A DNA stretch of 61,378 nucleotides, taken from contig CAACVY010000001.1 in the NCBI GenBank assembly GCA_900661335.1, forward strand, positions 1 through 61,378, in the 5' to 3' direction. Below, in pieces: positions 1-10,993 of the stretch. A program made the position numbers and the translations under genes. How positions within the stretch are numbered: the first letter of the stretch is position 1; the number at the start of each line of letters is the position of its first letter. The stretch is from an uncultured bacterium. GTDB lineage: Bacteria > Verrucomicrobiota > Kiritimatiellia > PWTM01. The notes under the pieces were generated by a model. The model saw nothing but the letters and a program-made list of their open reading frames with translations, had not been told where the DNA came from and did no database searches.

Positions 1-97
1 CCGCCACCTCGCCGTTTTTAATCGGCACGTTGAAGTCCACCCGGCACAACACGCGCCGGCCTTTCAAATCGACATCACGCACGGTCAACTTATTCAT
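1..97 (-). CDS. pgk: Phosphoglycerate kinase, N-terminal fragment (runs off the window)
   Basis: Reverse-strand translation from the ATG at 97 reads [32 protein letters not shown], typical PGK N-terminus; directly downstream of gap. Confidence 0.9.
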   Translation of the reverse strand, partial: MNKLTVRDVDLKGRRVLCRVDFNVPIKNGEVA

Positions 98-182
98 CCT
101 TGCACCTCCCCAGCGGGTCCCGGAACGCAATGCGGGATGCAGACAACCGGCGCCTGCACCCCGCATCCGTTCGAGGGACGGT

Positions 183-1376
<1,194 letters not shown>

Positions 1377-1645
1377 CTATGCTGCCGGGATAGTCCCTGA
1401 GGGTCGGTGCAAGTGTCGCGTGGCCTCTGTCTCAGGCCGATCTCTGCACAGCTCTGACGCTTGGGGGCTTGGGTGCGTTCCATCGTCCATGGGGATGGGA
1501 GGTGGTTGCGGGGTGGTTTACGGGGCCAGACGCGAATCAGTCAAATGTGCGAGCCGGCCGACGGATCGTATCGACGTGGGCGGTTTCCAACTCCGTAGTG
1601 TGAGTCGCGAGATGGGGTGGGTTTGGTGTACACTAGGTGCCGCGC

Positions 1646-1722
1646 GGGCGGTTAGCTCAGTTGGCCAGAGCGTCTGGTTTACACCCAGAAGGTCGCAGGT
1701 TCGAGCCCTGCACCGCCCACCA
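1646..1722 (+). tRNA. tRNA-Val (anticodon UAC), CCA encoded
   Basis: Acceptor GGGCGGT/ACCGCCC, D-arm GCTCAG..GAGC, anticodon stem TCTGG-TTTACAC-CCAGA with anticodon TAC, T-arm GGTTCGAGCC, discriminator A plus CCA. Confidence 0.95.
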
Positions 1723-1727
1723 GTTGC

Positions 1728-3524
1728 TTAGGGGGTGCGGCGGATTCTCCAAAACTGGACATCGTTGGTGGTCGTGGGCTTGTGAACGCGTACGAAGCTC
1801 GAACTGGCCATGATGGCTGTCGCAGGCACAAAGGCACCGTTCGCCAGGTTGGTGCACAGTTGCACGTCGTATACCAACCCGGTCCATGCGGGGAAGCCGA
1901 TCCGCTCGCCGTTCCATTCGGTGATGCGCACGCAGGATGCGGCGCTAGTGGGATCGGTGCCAGCGAGAAACTCCTCCAAATTGGTCCAACCATCGCCGTC
2001 GGGATCGTCTCCAGCCCGGGAAGAGTCCGAGCTTCGGGGATCGGGATGGCCGAAGTACTGGGTCATCCAGGCATCTGGAAGGCCATCGCTGCCTGTCACG
2101 GGCCGGGTGTCCCGTTGGAAGGAAATCACCCGTACGTGGCAAGGCGGCGAAGCATTGGTGAGGAAGTCCCACAAGCGTACGACCGCCCGGTCGTAGTAGC
2201 TCGAGCCCAGAGGGTCCAGCCGCGAGCTGTTTAAGATGGCGTTGGGCGTGTAGCGGAGCACAAGGCCGGACAAGGTCCAGGTGCCGTACGTCGTGCTGGC
2301 AGTCATGAGTTCGGCAGTGCAAGTGCGGGAATCCCGGCTGAGAGCCAGCAGAGTGACTTGATTGACGCCAGGAATGGAAGGTTGCACTGCAGCGGTAACG
2401 GCATCCAACACTCGATCCGGTGTCCATGGCGGCGTGTCGGTTGGCGGATAGGCTTGCCGTACATTGGCCACGTCGGTCGTGTGAAGGGTAGCGCCGCGGC
2501 CATCGGCATGCGCCCGGTAGTACATGATGGCCTCGCGCAGCGCAGTATTGGTTTCAGCCGGATCTTCGCTGGTATGAGCCAAGCCGAGGGCATGGCCGAG
2601 CTCATGCGTGAGAACTTCCTCGAACGTCGAGGGGTTGTTGAGCGCCGAGGCAGTGTGTTGGAGGATCACATACCCGCGTTGGATATAATCGAACGCCGCT
2701 CCAGCCACAATACCGCCCAGGCCGCCAGTGGGACACAATGAGGTGTCATAGCGGTACACGAACCCGCCGATTCCGAGGGTGCTGCTGGACGAAATTCGGC
2801 CGTAGAGGTCATGAACTTGCACGTACACGACGCCGGCCTGGTCCGTCATGGTGTCGGCCGCGCGGCCGAACGATTGGATGCCGAGGTTTGTGAAGCTCAG
2901 TGATGTAACCTTCGCCCACGCAGAAAGAGCGGTCTCGAGCGCAGTGAGAACCTGGTTCGTCGTGAGACCGGAGGGGAGGGCGTCGAGGTCCACCCAAATG
3001 CCCACCGGCTGAGCGCGATCGGCTTGGGTCCAGCGGCATGGTGCCCCGGTGAACGCGTTGGTCGTCATTCCACTCAACTCGGCCCATACCTCGCGTTCCC
3101 ACAAGGTCACGTCGGCGGGGGGCACTGCACACCGCCAGGCCTCGCTGCGGTGAGGCCGGACCAGCGGCGCGGGCACGGCTGCGTCTGGAGTCTGCAGGAT
3201 CTGCAGCCGACGCCGCGGTGTTCGCCGCGTCGCGAACCGGTAGCATTCGCCAACTTTGAACATCGGTTCGCATCCAACCCACTCGCCGTGGTCCCCCAGT
3301 CGTCCGCCAGGGAATTCGATCAGGATCCACGAACCGCAGCGGCCATACTCGACGTTCTCGACCTCGATGGCAGCAACCGTGCGAAGTCGTCCTTGGTCAT
3401 CTCGTTCCGAACGCCACGCGCGGACGCGACCAAACAGGACCACTTCGGCTTCCGGAGCCTCGATGGATGCCCATATTGCAGCTGGCGCGGCCAAGAGCAG
3501 AAAGACTGCAGAACGGATGTTCAT
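1728..3524 (-). CDS. Secreted matrixin-like (M10-type) zinc metalloprotease with C-terminal Asp-rich repeat
   Basis: Signal-peptide-like start MNIRSAVFLLLAAPAAIWA; zinc motif HELGHALGLAHT (HExxHxxGxxH); C-terminal GLPDAWMTQYFG...DPDGDGWTNLEEFLAGTDPTS. Confidence 0.75.
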   Translation of the reverse strand: MNIRSAVFLLLAAPAAIWASIEAPEAEVVLFGRVRAWRSERDDQGRLRTVAAIEVENVEYGRCGSWILIEFPGGRLGDHGEWVGCEPMFKVGECYRFATRRTPRRRLQILQTPDAAVPAPLVRPHRSEAWRCAVPPADVTLWEREVWAELSGMTTNAFTGAPCRWTQADRAQPVGIWVDLDALPSGLTTNQVLTALETALSAWAKVTSLSFTNLGIQSFGRAADTMTDQAGVVYVQVHDLYGRISSSSTLGIGGFVYRYDTSLCPTGGLGGIVAGAAFDYIQRGYVILQHTASALNNPSTFEEVLTHELGHALGLAHTSEDPAETNTALREAIMYYRAHADGRGATLHTTDVANVRQAYPPTDTPPWTPDRVLDAVTAAVQPSIPGVNQVTLLALSRDSRTCTAELMTASTTYGTWTLSGLVLRYTPNAILNSSRLDPLGSSYYDRAVVRLWDFLTNASPPCHVRVISFQRDTRPVTGSDGLPDAWMTQYFGHPDPRSSDSSRAGDDPDGDGWTNLEEFLAGTDPTSAASCVRITEWNGERIGFPAWTGLVYDVQLCTNLANGAFVPATAIMASSSFVRVHKPTTTNDVQFWRIRRTP

Positions 3525-4451
3525 ATTCCACTGCCAGAGTATTTCAAGGGCGGAGGGCGTGCAAGAAAGTGGATTTTGGCATGGATACTGGGCTTCGCGC
3601 GGGCTTCTCTGGGACCGTTTTTCGTTGCGCTGAAGAACTGGGAGGTTGGGGGACGGGCGGGTGGCCAGCGCACGGTTTAGCGCAAGCGCAATGTGGCTCG
3701 CGGGCTTGCAGCTTCTCCGGTTAAGGTCGCTGGCTCCGCTTCTGCGTCTTGAACCGGCTTGCACACAGGGGGCTTCGCCGTCAGGGCGACCGCAATCTCG
3801 GTCAACGCGAACCTCGGCCAAATGGCGACTGGAGTTTCGAAACTCGCTGCGGTTGATGGCGGTAACTATTACTTGTGTGGCTAGGCCGTCCTGCCTTCCG
3901 GTCAATTCCAAGAACGCTTGAACGAATCTCCGCGGACCGTTGACCCGGGATGACCTCGCGCGGTCGCTCACTGCGGGCGAGTGGCACACCGTGGCTGTCG
4001 TTGGTGCGCACTGGGACAGGCGACGGGGGCTCGGTTTGGGTGGGTGGCTGTGTGGACAATGGCGGCGGGCTTCCCGGTTCTCGAAACCGATGAAATAGAC
4101 CTTTCGTGCCGGCTCGAGCTCGTCGAATGGGGGCAGACTAAAATCTGCCTGGAAGCCCCGGGGATCCTGCACATGGGCCGTAGGCTTTTCGCCGATGCCG
4201 GCGCAAACGGGGTGGAAAGGAGCGTATGGTCTATTACTGGCGGGTGTCGTCCACGCGTTCCATCCAGGTGCGGACGATGAATTGGGGGTCGTTTTGACTG
4301 GTAGAGGACCAATTCACCTTGAGTTTGTCACGACACCGGTGTTGCGAGCGACGCAAGGGAGGGTATCATATTTTGACTTGTCCCGGCCAGTGGAAACGTG
4401 GGCGGGAGCCTTTGCCCGGCCACCGATGCCGGGCCGGAAGCGGTTTTTGGT

Positions 4452-5777
4452 ATGTCGGAGCCAGTTGAGTTTGGTGTCGCAGTTATTGGTTTTGGTACGG
4501 TGGGCGCCGGCGTGGTGGATTTGCTCACGAAGCACCAGGACCTGTTAACGGAGCGAGCGGGGCTGCGCCCTTTGTTGCGGGGCGTGGGAGATTTGGATTT
4601 AGACCGCCCTCGCGGCGTGCGGGTGGATCGATCGCTATTGACTCGGGATGTGGAGGGGCTGATCCGACGCCCGGACGTGCACATTGTCGTGGAAACAGTG
4701 GGGGGAACCAAAGCGGCTCGGGACATTGTGTTAGCCGCATTGCGTGAGAGGAAGCCCGTGGTGACGGCGAACAAGGCGTTGTTGGCCGAGCAAGGGCCAG
4801 AGTTGTTTCAGGTCGCTCGGGACCACGGTGCGGGAATTTATTTCGAGGCGTCGGTGGCGGGGGGGGTGCCGGTCATCCGGGCCGTGCGCGAGGGGTTGGT
4901 GGCGAACCGGATTGCGCGGATTTACGGAATTTTGAACGGCACGTGCAATTACATCCTTACTCGCATGGAAGAGGACGGGGCCACGTTCGACGCTGCGTTA
5001 CAGGCGGCGCAGCAGGCTGGCTATGCGGAGACCGACCCTTCGTTGGACGTGGACGGCATTGATACGGCGCACAAAGCAGTCATCTTGGCGTCGCTTGCGT
5101 GTGGCCGGCCGGTGCCATTTTCGGCGGTGGGCGTCGAGGGAATTCGAAGTGTGGCGACGGTGGACTTGGAGTATGCGCGGACTCTGGGCTACAGCATCAA
5201 GCTCATGGCCGTGATTCGGAACGACCCCGGGGGTGTGAGTGTCCACGTCGGCCCATGTTTGGTGCCTCGGTACCATCTTTTGGGGCAGGTGCGGGCAGAA
5301 TACAACGCAGTGCTGGTGCGCGGTGATGCGGCGGGTGACACCGTGTACTGTGGGCGCGGAGCGGGCCGGTATCCGACCGCTAGCGCGATCGTGAGCGACA
5401 TCATGGATGCGGCCCGGCGCCGTCAGTATGCGGAGGCCCACCCAGATGCGTTTCGGGGAGAACCGCCGAAGATCCGGGCTGACGCTTATGACCGGGCACG
5501 TTGGTACATTCGCTTGATGCTCATGGATCGGCCTGGTATGTTGGCGCGCGCCGCGGACGTATTCGGACGGCACGAGATCAGTTTGGCGTCCGTAGTCCAG
5601 CGGGAAGGATGGCACGACACGTATGTGCCGGTGCTATTCTTGACTCATCCGGCCATGTACGGCGCGGTGCGACGGGCAGTTCGGGAACTGGCCCGGTTGG
5701 AAGGCATCGGAGGCCTGCCAGTATGCTTCCGGATTGAGGACCTGGCAGGGGACGAAGTTCCTCTATCGTCCCGATAA
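4452..5777 (+). CDS. hom: Homoserine dehydrogenase with ACT domain
   Basis: VAVIGFGTVGAGVVDLL Rossmann motif, GILNGTCNYILTRM, DPSLDVDGIDTAHKAVILASLA, C-terminal ACT-like region. Confidence 0.95.
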   Translation: MSEPVEFGVAVIGFGTVGAGVVDLLTKHQDLLTERAGLRPLLRGVGDLDLDRPRGVRVDRSLLTRDVEGLIRRPDVHIVVETVGGTKAARDIVLAALRERKPVVTANKALLAEQGPELFQVARDHGAGIYFEASVAGGVPVIRAVREGLVANRIARIYGILNGTCNYILTRMEEDGATFDAALQAAQQAGYAETDPSLDVDGIDTAHKAVILASLACGRPVPFSAVGVEGIRSVATVDLEYARTLGYSIKLMAVIRNDPGGVSVHVGPCLVPRYHLLGQVRAEYNAVLVRGDAAGDTVYCGRGAGRYPTASAIVSDIMDAARRRQYAEAHPDAFRGEPPKIRADAYDRARWYIRLMLMDRPGMLARAADVFGRHEISLASVVQREGWHDTYVPVLFLTHPAMYGAVRRAVRELARLEGIGGLPVCFRIEDLAGDEVPLSSR

Positions 5778-5797
5778 ATTAGTGAAACGGAGCAGCG

Positions 5798-7063
5798 ATG
5801 GCGTTGTTGGTCCAAAAGTACGGTGGGACCTCGGTAGCGAACGCCGAGTGTATGCGGAATGTGGCCCAGCGGATCGCGCGAACTCGGTCCGAAGGGCATC
5901 AGGTGGTGGTGGTCGTTAGCGCGATGGGCGACACGACGGACGACTTGATCGCGCTGGCCAAGCAGGTGAATCCGGATCCCGACCCACGGGAGATGGACAT
6001 GCTGCTGGCCACGGGCGAGCAAGTGTCCATCGCGATTTTAACGATGGCGCTGCACCACATCGGCGTTCCGGCGATTTCGTTCACGGGTCCCCAAGCGGGA
6101 ATTTTTGCTGAAAGCGTTCACCTGAAGGGCCGGATTATCGACGTACGTCCCAAGCGAATCGTGGAAGCGTTGCGCCATGGCAAGGTGGTGATCGTGGCGG
6201 GGTTTCAAGGTTTGGATGAACAGGAGGACATCGTGACGCTTGGCCGCGGCGGATCGGACATGACCGCGGTGGCGTTGGCTTGGGCGCTCAAAGCAGACCG
6301 GTGCCAGTTCTTCAAGGACGTGCGCGGGGTCTTTACCGCGGATCCGCGCATCGTTCCAGAAGCACGAAAACTGGACGAGATTTCTTATGATGAGATGCTG
6401 GAATTGGCGAGCATGGGTGCCGCCGTGTTGCAATCTCGTGCGGTGGAGTTCGCCAAGCAGTATGGCGTGCCCCTTGAAGTGCTGTCCAGCTTCGAAGACG
6501 AACCGGGTACCATCGTGCGAGAAGAGGTGAAAGCTATGGAACATGTGGTGGTGCGTGGAGTCGCGGCGGATCGAAATCAGGCGAAGATCACGATTTTGAA
6601 GGTTCCGGACCGGCCGGGGATCGCGGCGACGATTTTCGACGCGATCGCTCGTGCCAACGTCAACGTCGACATGATTGTGCTGAACGTCCGCTCGCAAGGG
6701 CAGTTAGCGGACCTTTCCTTTACCGTTCCCGAAGGGGATCTAAAGGTCGCCTTGAAGGCGGTGCAGTCGGTCGTTCCCGAGGTGTCGTCGGAGGGCGTCA
6801 TCTACGACACGAACATCGCGAAGGTCAGCATCGTGGGGGTAGGCATGCGTAGCCACTCGGGCATCGCGGCACGCATGTTCTCGGCATTGGCCAAGGCCGG
6901 CATTGACATCCACATGATTTCCACTTCGGAAATCAAGATCTCGGTGGTGATTCCTAAGGAAAAAGCTGATGAGGCGGTTCGGGTACTGCACCGTGAATTC
7001 CGGTTGGACCGGCCCGTGACCACGGTGCGCACGCGGGTAGTCCGCCGGCGGAGCCGTTCATGA
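5798..7063 (+). CDS. lysC: Aspartate kinase
   Basis: MALLVQKYGGTSVANAE; GRGGSDMTAVALA; FFKDVRGVFTADPRIV; duplicated ACT domains. Confidence 0.95.
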   Translation: MALLVQKYGGTSVANAECMRNVAQRIARTRSEGHQVVVVVSAMGDTTDDLIALAKQVNPDPDPREMDMLLATGEQVSIAILTMALHHIGVPAISFTGPQAGIFAESVHLKGRIIDVRPKRIVEALRHGKVVIVAGFQGLDEQEDIVTLGRGGSDMTAVALAWALKADRCQFFKDVRGVFTADPRIVPEARKLDEISYDEMLELASMGAAVLQSRAVEFAKQYGVPLEVLSSFEDEPGTIVREEVKAMEHVVVRGVAADRNQAKITILKVPDRPGIAATIFDAIARANVNVDMIVLNVRSQGQLADLSFTVPEGDLKVALKAVQSVVPEVSSEGVIYDTNIAKVSIVGVGMRSHSGIAARMFSALAKAGIDIHMISTSEIKISVVIPKEKADEAVRVLHREFRLDRPVTTVRTRVVRRRSRS

Positions 7064-8694
7064 GCCGGCGGATCGAGATCTATGACACAACGCTCCGAGA
7101 CGGAGCGCAGAGCCCGAGGGTGTTTTTCAGCGAGGCGGGGAAACTCCAGATTGCGCGGCGGCTCGACGCGTTCGGGATGGACTACATCGAGGGCGGGTTT
7201 CCGGCGTCCAATCCGAAAGATGCGGGATTCTTCCAAGAAGCGGCACGGTTGTCTTGGACGACCTCGCAAGTGGTGGCCTTTGGCAGTACGCGTCGTGCTC
7301 GGACGTCGGTGGGCGAGGACCCCGGCATCCGCGCGCTGCTGGAAACCCCAGTACCCGCGGTGGCGATCTTTGGTAAAGCGTGGCGGTTGCACGTACGCGA
7401 CGTGTTGAAGACCACGGACGCCGAGAATCTGCGCATGGTCTCGGATTCGGTGCGGGCGTTGAAGGCCGCCGGCCGTGAAGTGGTGTTCGACGCAGAGCAT
7501 TTTTTTGATGGCTACCGCGACGATGCGGCCTACGCCATGGCAGTGTTGGCCGCTGCGCGGGAGGCGGGCGCCGACGTTCTCGTGCTGTGCGATACCAATG
7601 GTGGATCGTTGCCCGATGCCGTCGCGCAGATTACCCGAGAAGTGGTTCAGCGATTTGGGGGGCGCATTGGGATTCATGCCCACAACGATGGCGAGCTTGC
7701 CGTGGCCAACACGTTGGCCGCGGTCCAAGCGGGGGCCGTGCACGTCCAGGGGACCATCAACGGATTTGGCGAGCGTTGTGGGAACGCCAACCTCTGCTCG
7801 ATCATTCCCAATCTCGTTCTCAAGATGGGACTCGATTGCACGGCGGCGCGGTCGCTGAAAGAGTTGCGCGCGTTGTCGGAGTTCGTGTACGAACTGGCGG
7901 ACATTCCGCCCAACCCTCGATTGCCGTTCGTGGGCGAGGATGCCTTCGCTCATAAAGCGGGCATGCATGCGGATGCCGTTCGGAAGAACCCACGCGCCTA
8001 TGAGCACATCCCGCCCGAGTCGGTCGGTCACCAGCGCCGAATCCTCGTGTCGGAGCTTTCCGGGGCTAGCAACGTGCTCATGAAGGCGATCGAAATGGGG
8101 ATGCACCTCGATCGGGATTCCCGGGAAGTTCGTGACATTTTGCTCGAGTTGGAGCGCCTTGAGCGACAGGGATACCAATTCGAAGCGGCGGATGCCTCGT
8201 TCAAGCTTTTGGTTCAAAAGGTCCTTCGGAGACACCGCGCCTTTTTCCACTTGGAGGGGTACCGCGTGATCGTGGAGAAACGTCGCGCTGGAGAACCTTG
8301 CGTGTCGGAAGCGACCGTGAAGTTGCGAGTGAACGACCAGTTGGTGCACACGGTCGGCGAAGGCGATGGCCCCGTGGACGCGCTGAACCATGCCTTGCAG
8401 AAGGCGCTTATTCCGTTCTACCCCTCGATCCGTGAGGTTCGGCTGGTGGACTACAGCGTCCGCATTTTGGACGCCAAGGCCGGCACTGCTGCGAAAACGC
8501 GCGTCTTGATCGAGTCGGCAGCGGGCCGACACCATTGGAACACGATGGGGGTGTCGGACAACATCATCGAAGCTTCTTGGGACGCCTTGGTCGAAGGAAT
8601 CGAATACAAGCTTCTCCTCGACGAACAGGAGGGGAAGACTTCCTCTCCGGCTACGAGCTCCGCGACGGCCGCCGAACCCCCGTCAGAGTCCTAG
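7060..8694 (+). CDS. cimA: (R)-citramalate synthase
   Basis: RRIEIYDTTLRDGAQSPRVFFS; GFPASNPKD; HAHNDGELAVANTLAAVQAGAVHVQGTINGFGERCGNANLCSIIPNL; C-terminal LeuA dimer domain. 4-bp overlap with lysC. Confidence 0.92.
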   Translation: MSRRIEIYDTTLRDGAQSPRVFFSEAGKLQIARRLDAFGMDYIEGGFPASNPKDAGFFQEAARLSWTTSQVVAFGSTRRARTSVGEDPGIRALLETPVPAVAIFGKAWRLHVRDVLKTTDAENLRMVSDSVRALKAAGREVVFDAEHFFDGYRDDAAYAMAVLAAAREAGADVLVLCDTNGGSLPDAVAQITREVVQRFGGRIGIHAHNDGELAVANTLAAVQAGAVHVQGTINGFGERCGNANLCSIIPNLVLKMGLDCTAARSLKELRALSEFVYELADIPPNPRLPFVGEDAFAHKAGMHADAVRKNPRAYEHIPPESVGHQRRILVSELSGASNVLMKAIEMGMHLDRDSREVRDILLELERLERQGYQFEAADASFKLLVQKVLRRHRAFFHLEGYRVIVEKRRAGEPCVSEATVKLRVNDQLVHTVGEGDGPVDALNHALQKALIPFYPSIREVRLVDYSVRILDAKAGTAAKTRVLIESAAGRHHWNTMGVSDNIIEASWDALVEGIEYKLLLDEQEGKTSSPATSSATAAEPPSES

Positions 8695-8813
8695 GCTTCT
8701 CCGCGGCGTTCGACCGTGGGCGACGGGCAAGGAATTGGCCGGATACGGCCGGCGAATGGGGCGAAAAGCCAACGCCTTGCGTAAGGCGAATGCCGAAATG
8801 GGAAGGTGTTCCC

Positions 8814-9827
8814 TTACACCACGCGGGCGCCGAGAGGTTCACCGCGCACGGTGACGAGGGAGTACCCAAATGCCTCGCAAAGGTCGTGGGGTGGGGGGAT
8901 ACCTGTGACCATAAGGATCCCAGCGGAGTCGCCACCGACCGCACCGGCTCCGCACACCTTGGCGGCGCCGCCGCGCTGTTCCACGGCCGCCACGAACTGA
9001 GCGACTCGCGACGGCACGACACCGATCCGACATAGGAGGGCGTGGTTGTCCCGCACCGCCTGGCAAAACTTCTCTGTCTGGTCGCCACGTAGCGCGGATT
9101 CCATGCGTGTGGTGACTTCGGAAAAATCGTCCCACAACAAGCTGGCATCGCCGTGGCGGCGCCGGACTTCCGCAACGCACTCACCCGTCGTAGTGACCGG
9201 TTGGCCGGTGTTGACCAAGACCATTGGGATCTTCGGCAACGGGATGCGTTCCACCTGGCCCTGTTGGAACCGCGCGCATCCTCCGTGGAGCGAGATGTAA
9301 GAGTCTACACCGCTCGGAAACCCGTGTTGCAGGCGTTCCACCTCGAGGCTGTACTGGTAGTACCAATCGGGCCGAAACTCTACCCGGAAATAATGTCCGA
9401 TGGCGCGGAGCATGGAAAGAATGGTCGCCGCCGACGACCCCAGGCCACACCCGATGGGAATGTTCGAGTGGAGACGGAAGTGCAGTCGGCGCTGAAGTTT
9501 CAGGTGCAGTCCGTCCAAAACAATAATGAACGCGTACTGAAACAGCTCGATGGGCTTCCGGAGAACCTGCCGGATGGTCAGGCGTCCCTCAAGAAACAGT
9601 TGGTAGTTGCGGAGGACCCGCCGTCGAAAGTCGCGAAGGGCTAGCAACGTATAGGACTCGCACTCGTGGAGGTCCGATAACTCGATCCCCACAGTTTCGT
9701 CTCCCGGTGGACCCTCGCGAATTTCGACGACGGCGCTGCGGTCAATCGCCATCGCGAGCGCAGGACGTCCGTAGACGACCGCATGTTCACCACTCAAAAT
9801 CAACTTGCCTGGCGCAATCGCTTTCAT
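8814..9827 (-). CDS. Mevalonate kinase (GHMP kinase family)
   Basis: APGKLILSGEHAVVYGRPALAMAI; IPIGCGLGSSAA; GFPSGVDSYIS; KVCGAGAVGGDSAG. Confidence 0.85.
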   Translation of the reverse strand: MKAIAPGKLILSGEHAVVYGRPALAMAIDRSAVVEIREGPPGDETVGIELSDLHECESYTLLALRDFRRRVLRNYQLFLEGRLTIRQVLRKPIELFQYAFIIVLDGLHLKLQRRLHFRLHSNIPIGCGLGSSAATILSMLRAIGHYFRVEFRPDWYYQYSLEVERLQHGFPSGVDSYISLHGGCARFQQGQVERIPLPKIPMVLVNTGQPVTTTGECVAEVRRRHGDASLLWDDFSEVTTRMESALRGDQTEKFCQAVRDNHALLCRIGVVPSRVAQFVAAVEQRGGAAKVCGAGAVGGDSAGILMVTGIPPPHDLCEAFGYSLVTVRGEPLGARVV

Positions 9828-10993
9828 GCTCGTTCGTACACCCGTTTGTGCTGGCTCATGCCCGCCAAACGGAATGGCCCCGTGCGGTACTGGGCGAACA
9901 CATACTCGCCGCCATCGCGGGGCATCGACAGTGTCACTATATCCTCATATTGCTGGTAGTCCAATTCGACGCGTTCCGCCAAGCGTCGCGCGTGAGCCTC
10001 CGACCACAGCGCCGCCCGGTACCCAGGCTGGACGACGCCGCTAAACCACTCGGCCGTGCATCCCGATCCGTAACTGAATAGGCCGATCCGATCCCCCGAG
10101 AGGTCGTCTGGACATGTATCGAACAACGCCGTGAGGGACTCGTACAGCGATGCCGCATATGTATTCCCCGTTTGACGGTTGTACGCGAGACCATACGAGA
10201 TCCGTCGAGCAGTTTCCTCGGCGGACCAAGCCGGCCATCCCGCTTGGCGGTGAAGCTGCTGGAGCCCTTTTTCTACGATCCGGGTAAACGGCAAGTGGCA
10301 GCATAGCCGCTGAAGGTGGTCCCATTGGAGGCCCGATGCGTCACGGTAGCGCTTCCAGCATTCCACCATGGCATTCAAGTAGACCCGGGTCGAGTATGGC
10401 CCATCCACCAAGGCTTCTTCACGATAGTTGGGTCGCCAGAAGTCCATGACGTCGTCCGCGTAGGTTCCCCGCCAGGGATCGAGGGCGAGCAGCCGCGGCT
10501 GGGCGCAGACACGCATGGCCACCGCCCCGGCGCCTTGCGTGGGCTCGCCAGGGCTACGCAGGTCATACCGCGCAATGTCGGCCGCGATGATCAACACCGC
10601 CCGTCCTGGGTGCGCCGCGACCCACGCGCACGCAAACTGTAAGGCTGCGGTGCCAGAATAGCAGGCCTGCTTGAGCTCCACGGCTGTGCACCGTTCAGGC
10701 AATTCAAGCAGACCATGCACGAACATGGCGGCGGCCTTCGATTGATCTACGCCGGTTTCAGTAGCGAAGAGAAGCCAGTCAAGATCTTCCACGCCATCCG
10801 CTTCGACAATTGGAAGCGCAGCGTTGGCGCCCATGGTCACGACGTCTTCATCGGGCGGTGCCACCGCCATGCGCTCTTGCCCTAAGCCGACGCGGTACTT
10901 GTTCGGGTCTACTTGGCGTACCGCGGCCAGCTTGGCAAGGTCGAGGTAGTAGGCCGGGCAGTAAAAACTCAGCCGATCGATCCCCACTTTCAC
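9824..10993 (-). CDS. mvaS: Hydroxymethylglutaryl-CoA synthase
   Basis: VGIDRLSFYCPAYYLDLAKLA; VELKQACYSGTAALQFA (catalytic Cys); GLFSYGSGCTAEWFSG. GTG start at 10993, overlapping the upstream stop. Confidence 0.9.
   Translation of the reverse strand: MKVGIDRLSFYCPAYYLDLAKLAAVRQVDPNKYRVGLGQERMAVAPPDEDVVTMGANAALPIVEADGVEDLDWLLFATETGVDQSKAAAMFVHGLLELPERCTAVELKQACYSGTAALQFACAWVAAHPGRAVLIIAADIARYDLRSPGEPTQGAGAVAMRVCAQPRLLALDPWRGTYADDVMDFWRPNYREEALVDGPYSTRVYLNAMVECWKRYRDASGLQWDHLQRLCCHLPFTRIVEKGLQQLHRQAGWPAWSAEETARRISYGLAYNRQTGNTYAASLYESLTALFDTCPDDLSGDRIGLFSYGSGCTAEWFSGVVQPGYRAALWSEAHARRLAERVELDYQQYEDIVTLSMPRDGGEYVFAQYRTGPFRLAGMSQHKRVYERA

Noticed and set aside
4132-4149. GGCAGA-CTAAAA-TCTGCC hairpin upstream of hom
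   Set aside because: Short isolated stem, no T-tract or known riboswitch context; not supported as a feature.
6802-8535. 577-aa minus-strand ORF opposite lysC/cimA
   Set aside because: Antisense to well-supported coding sequence with no recognisable domain.
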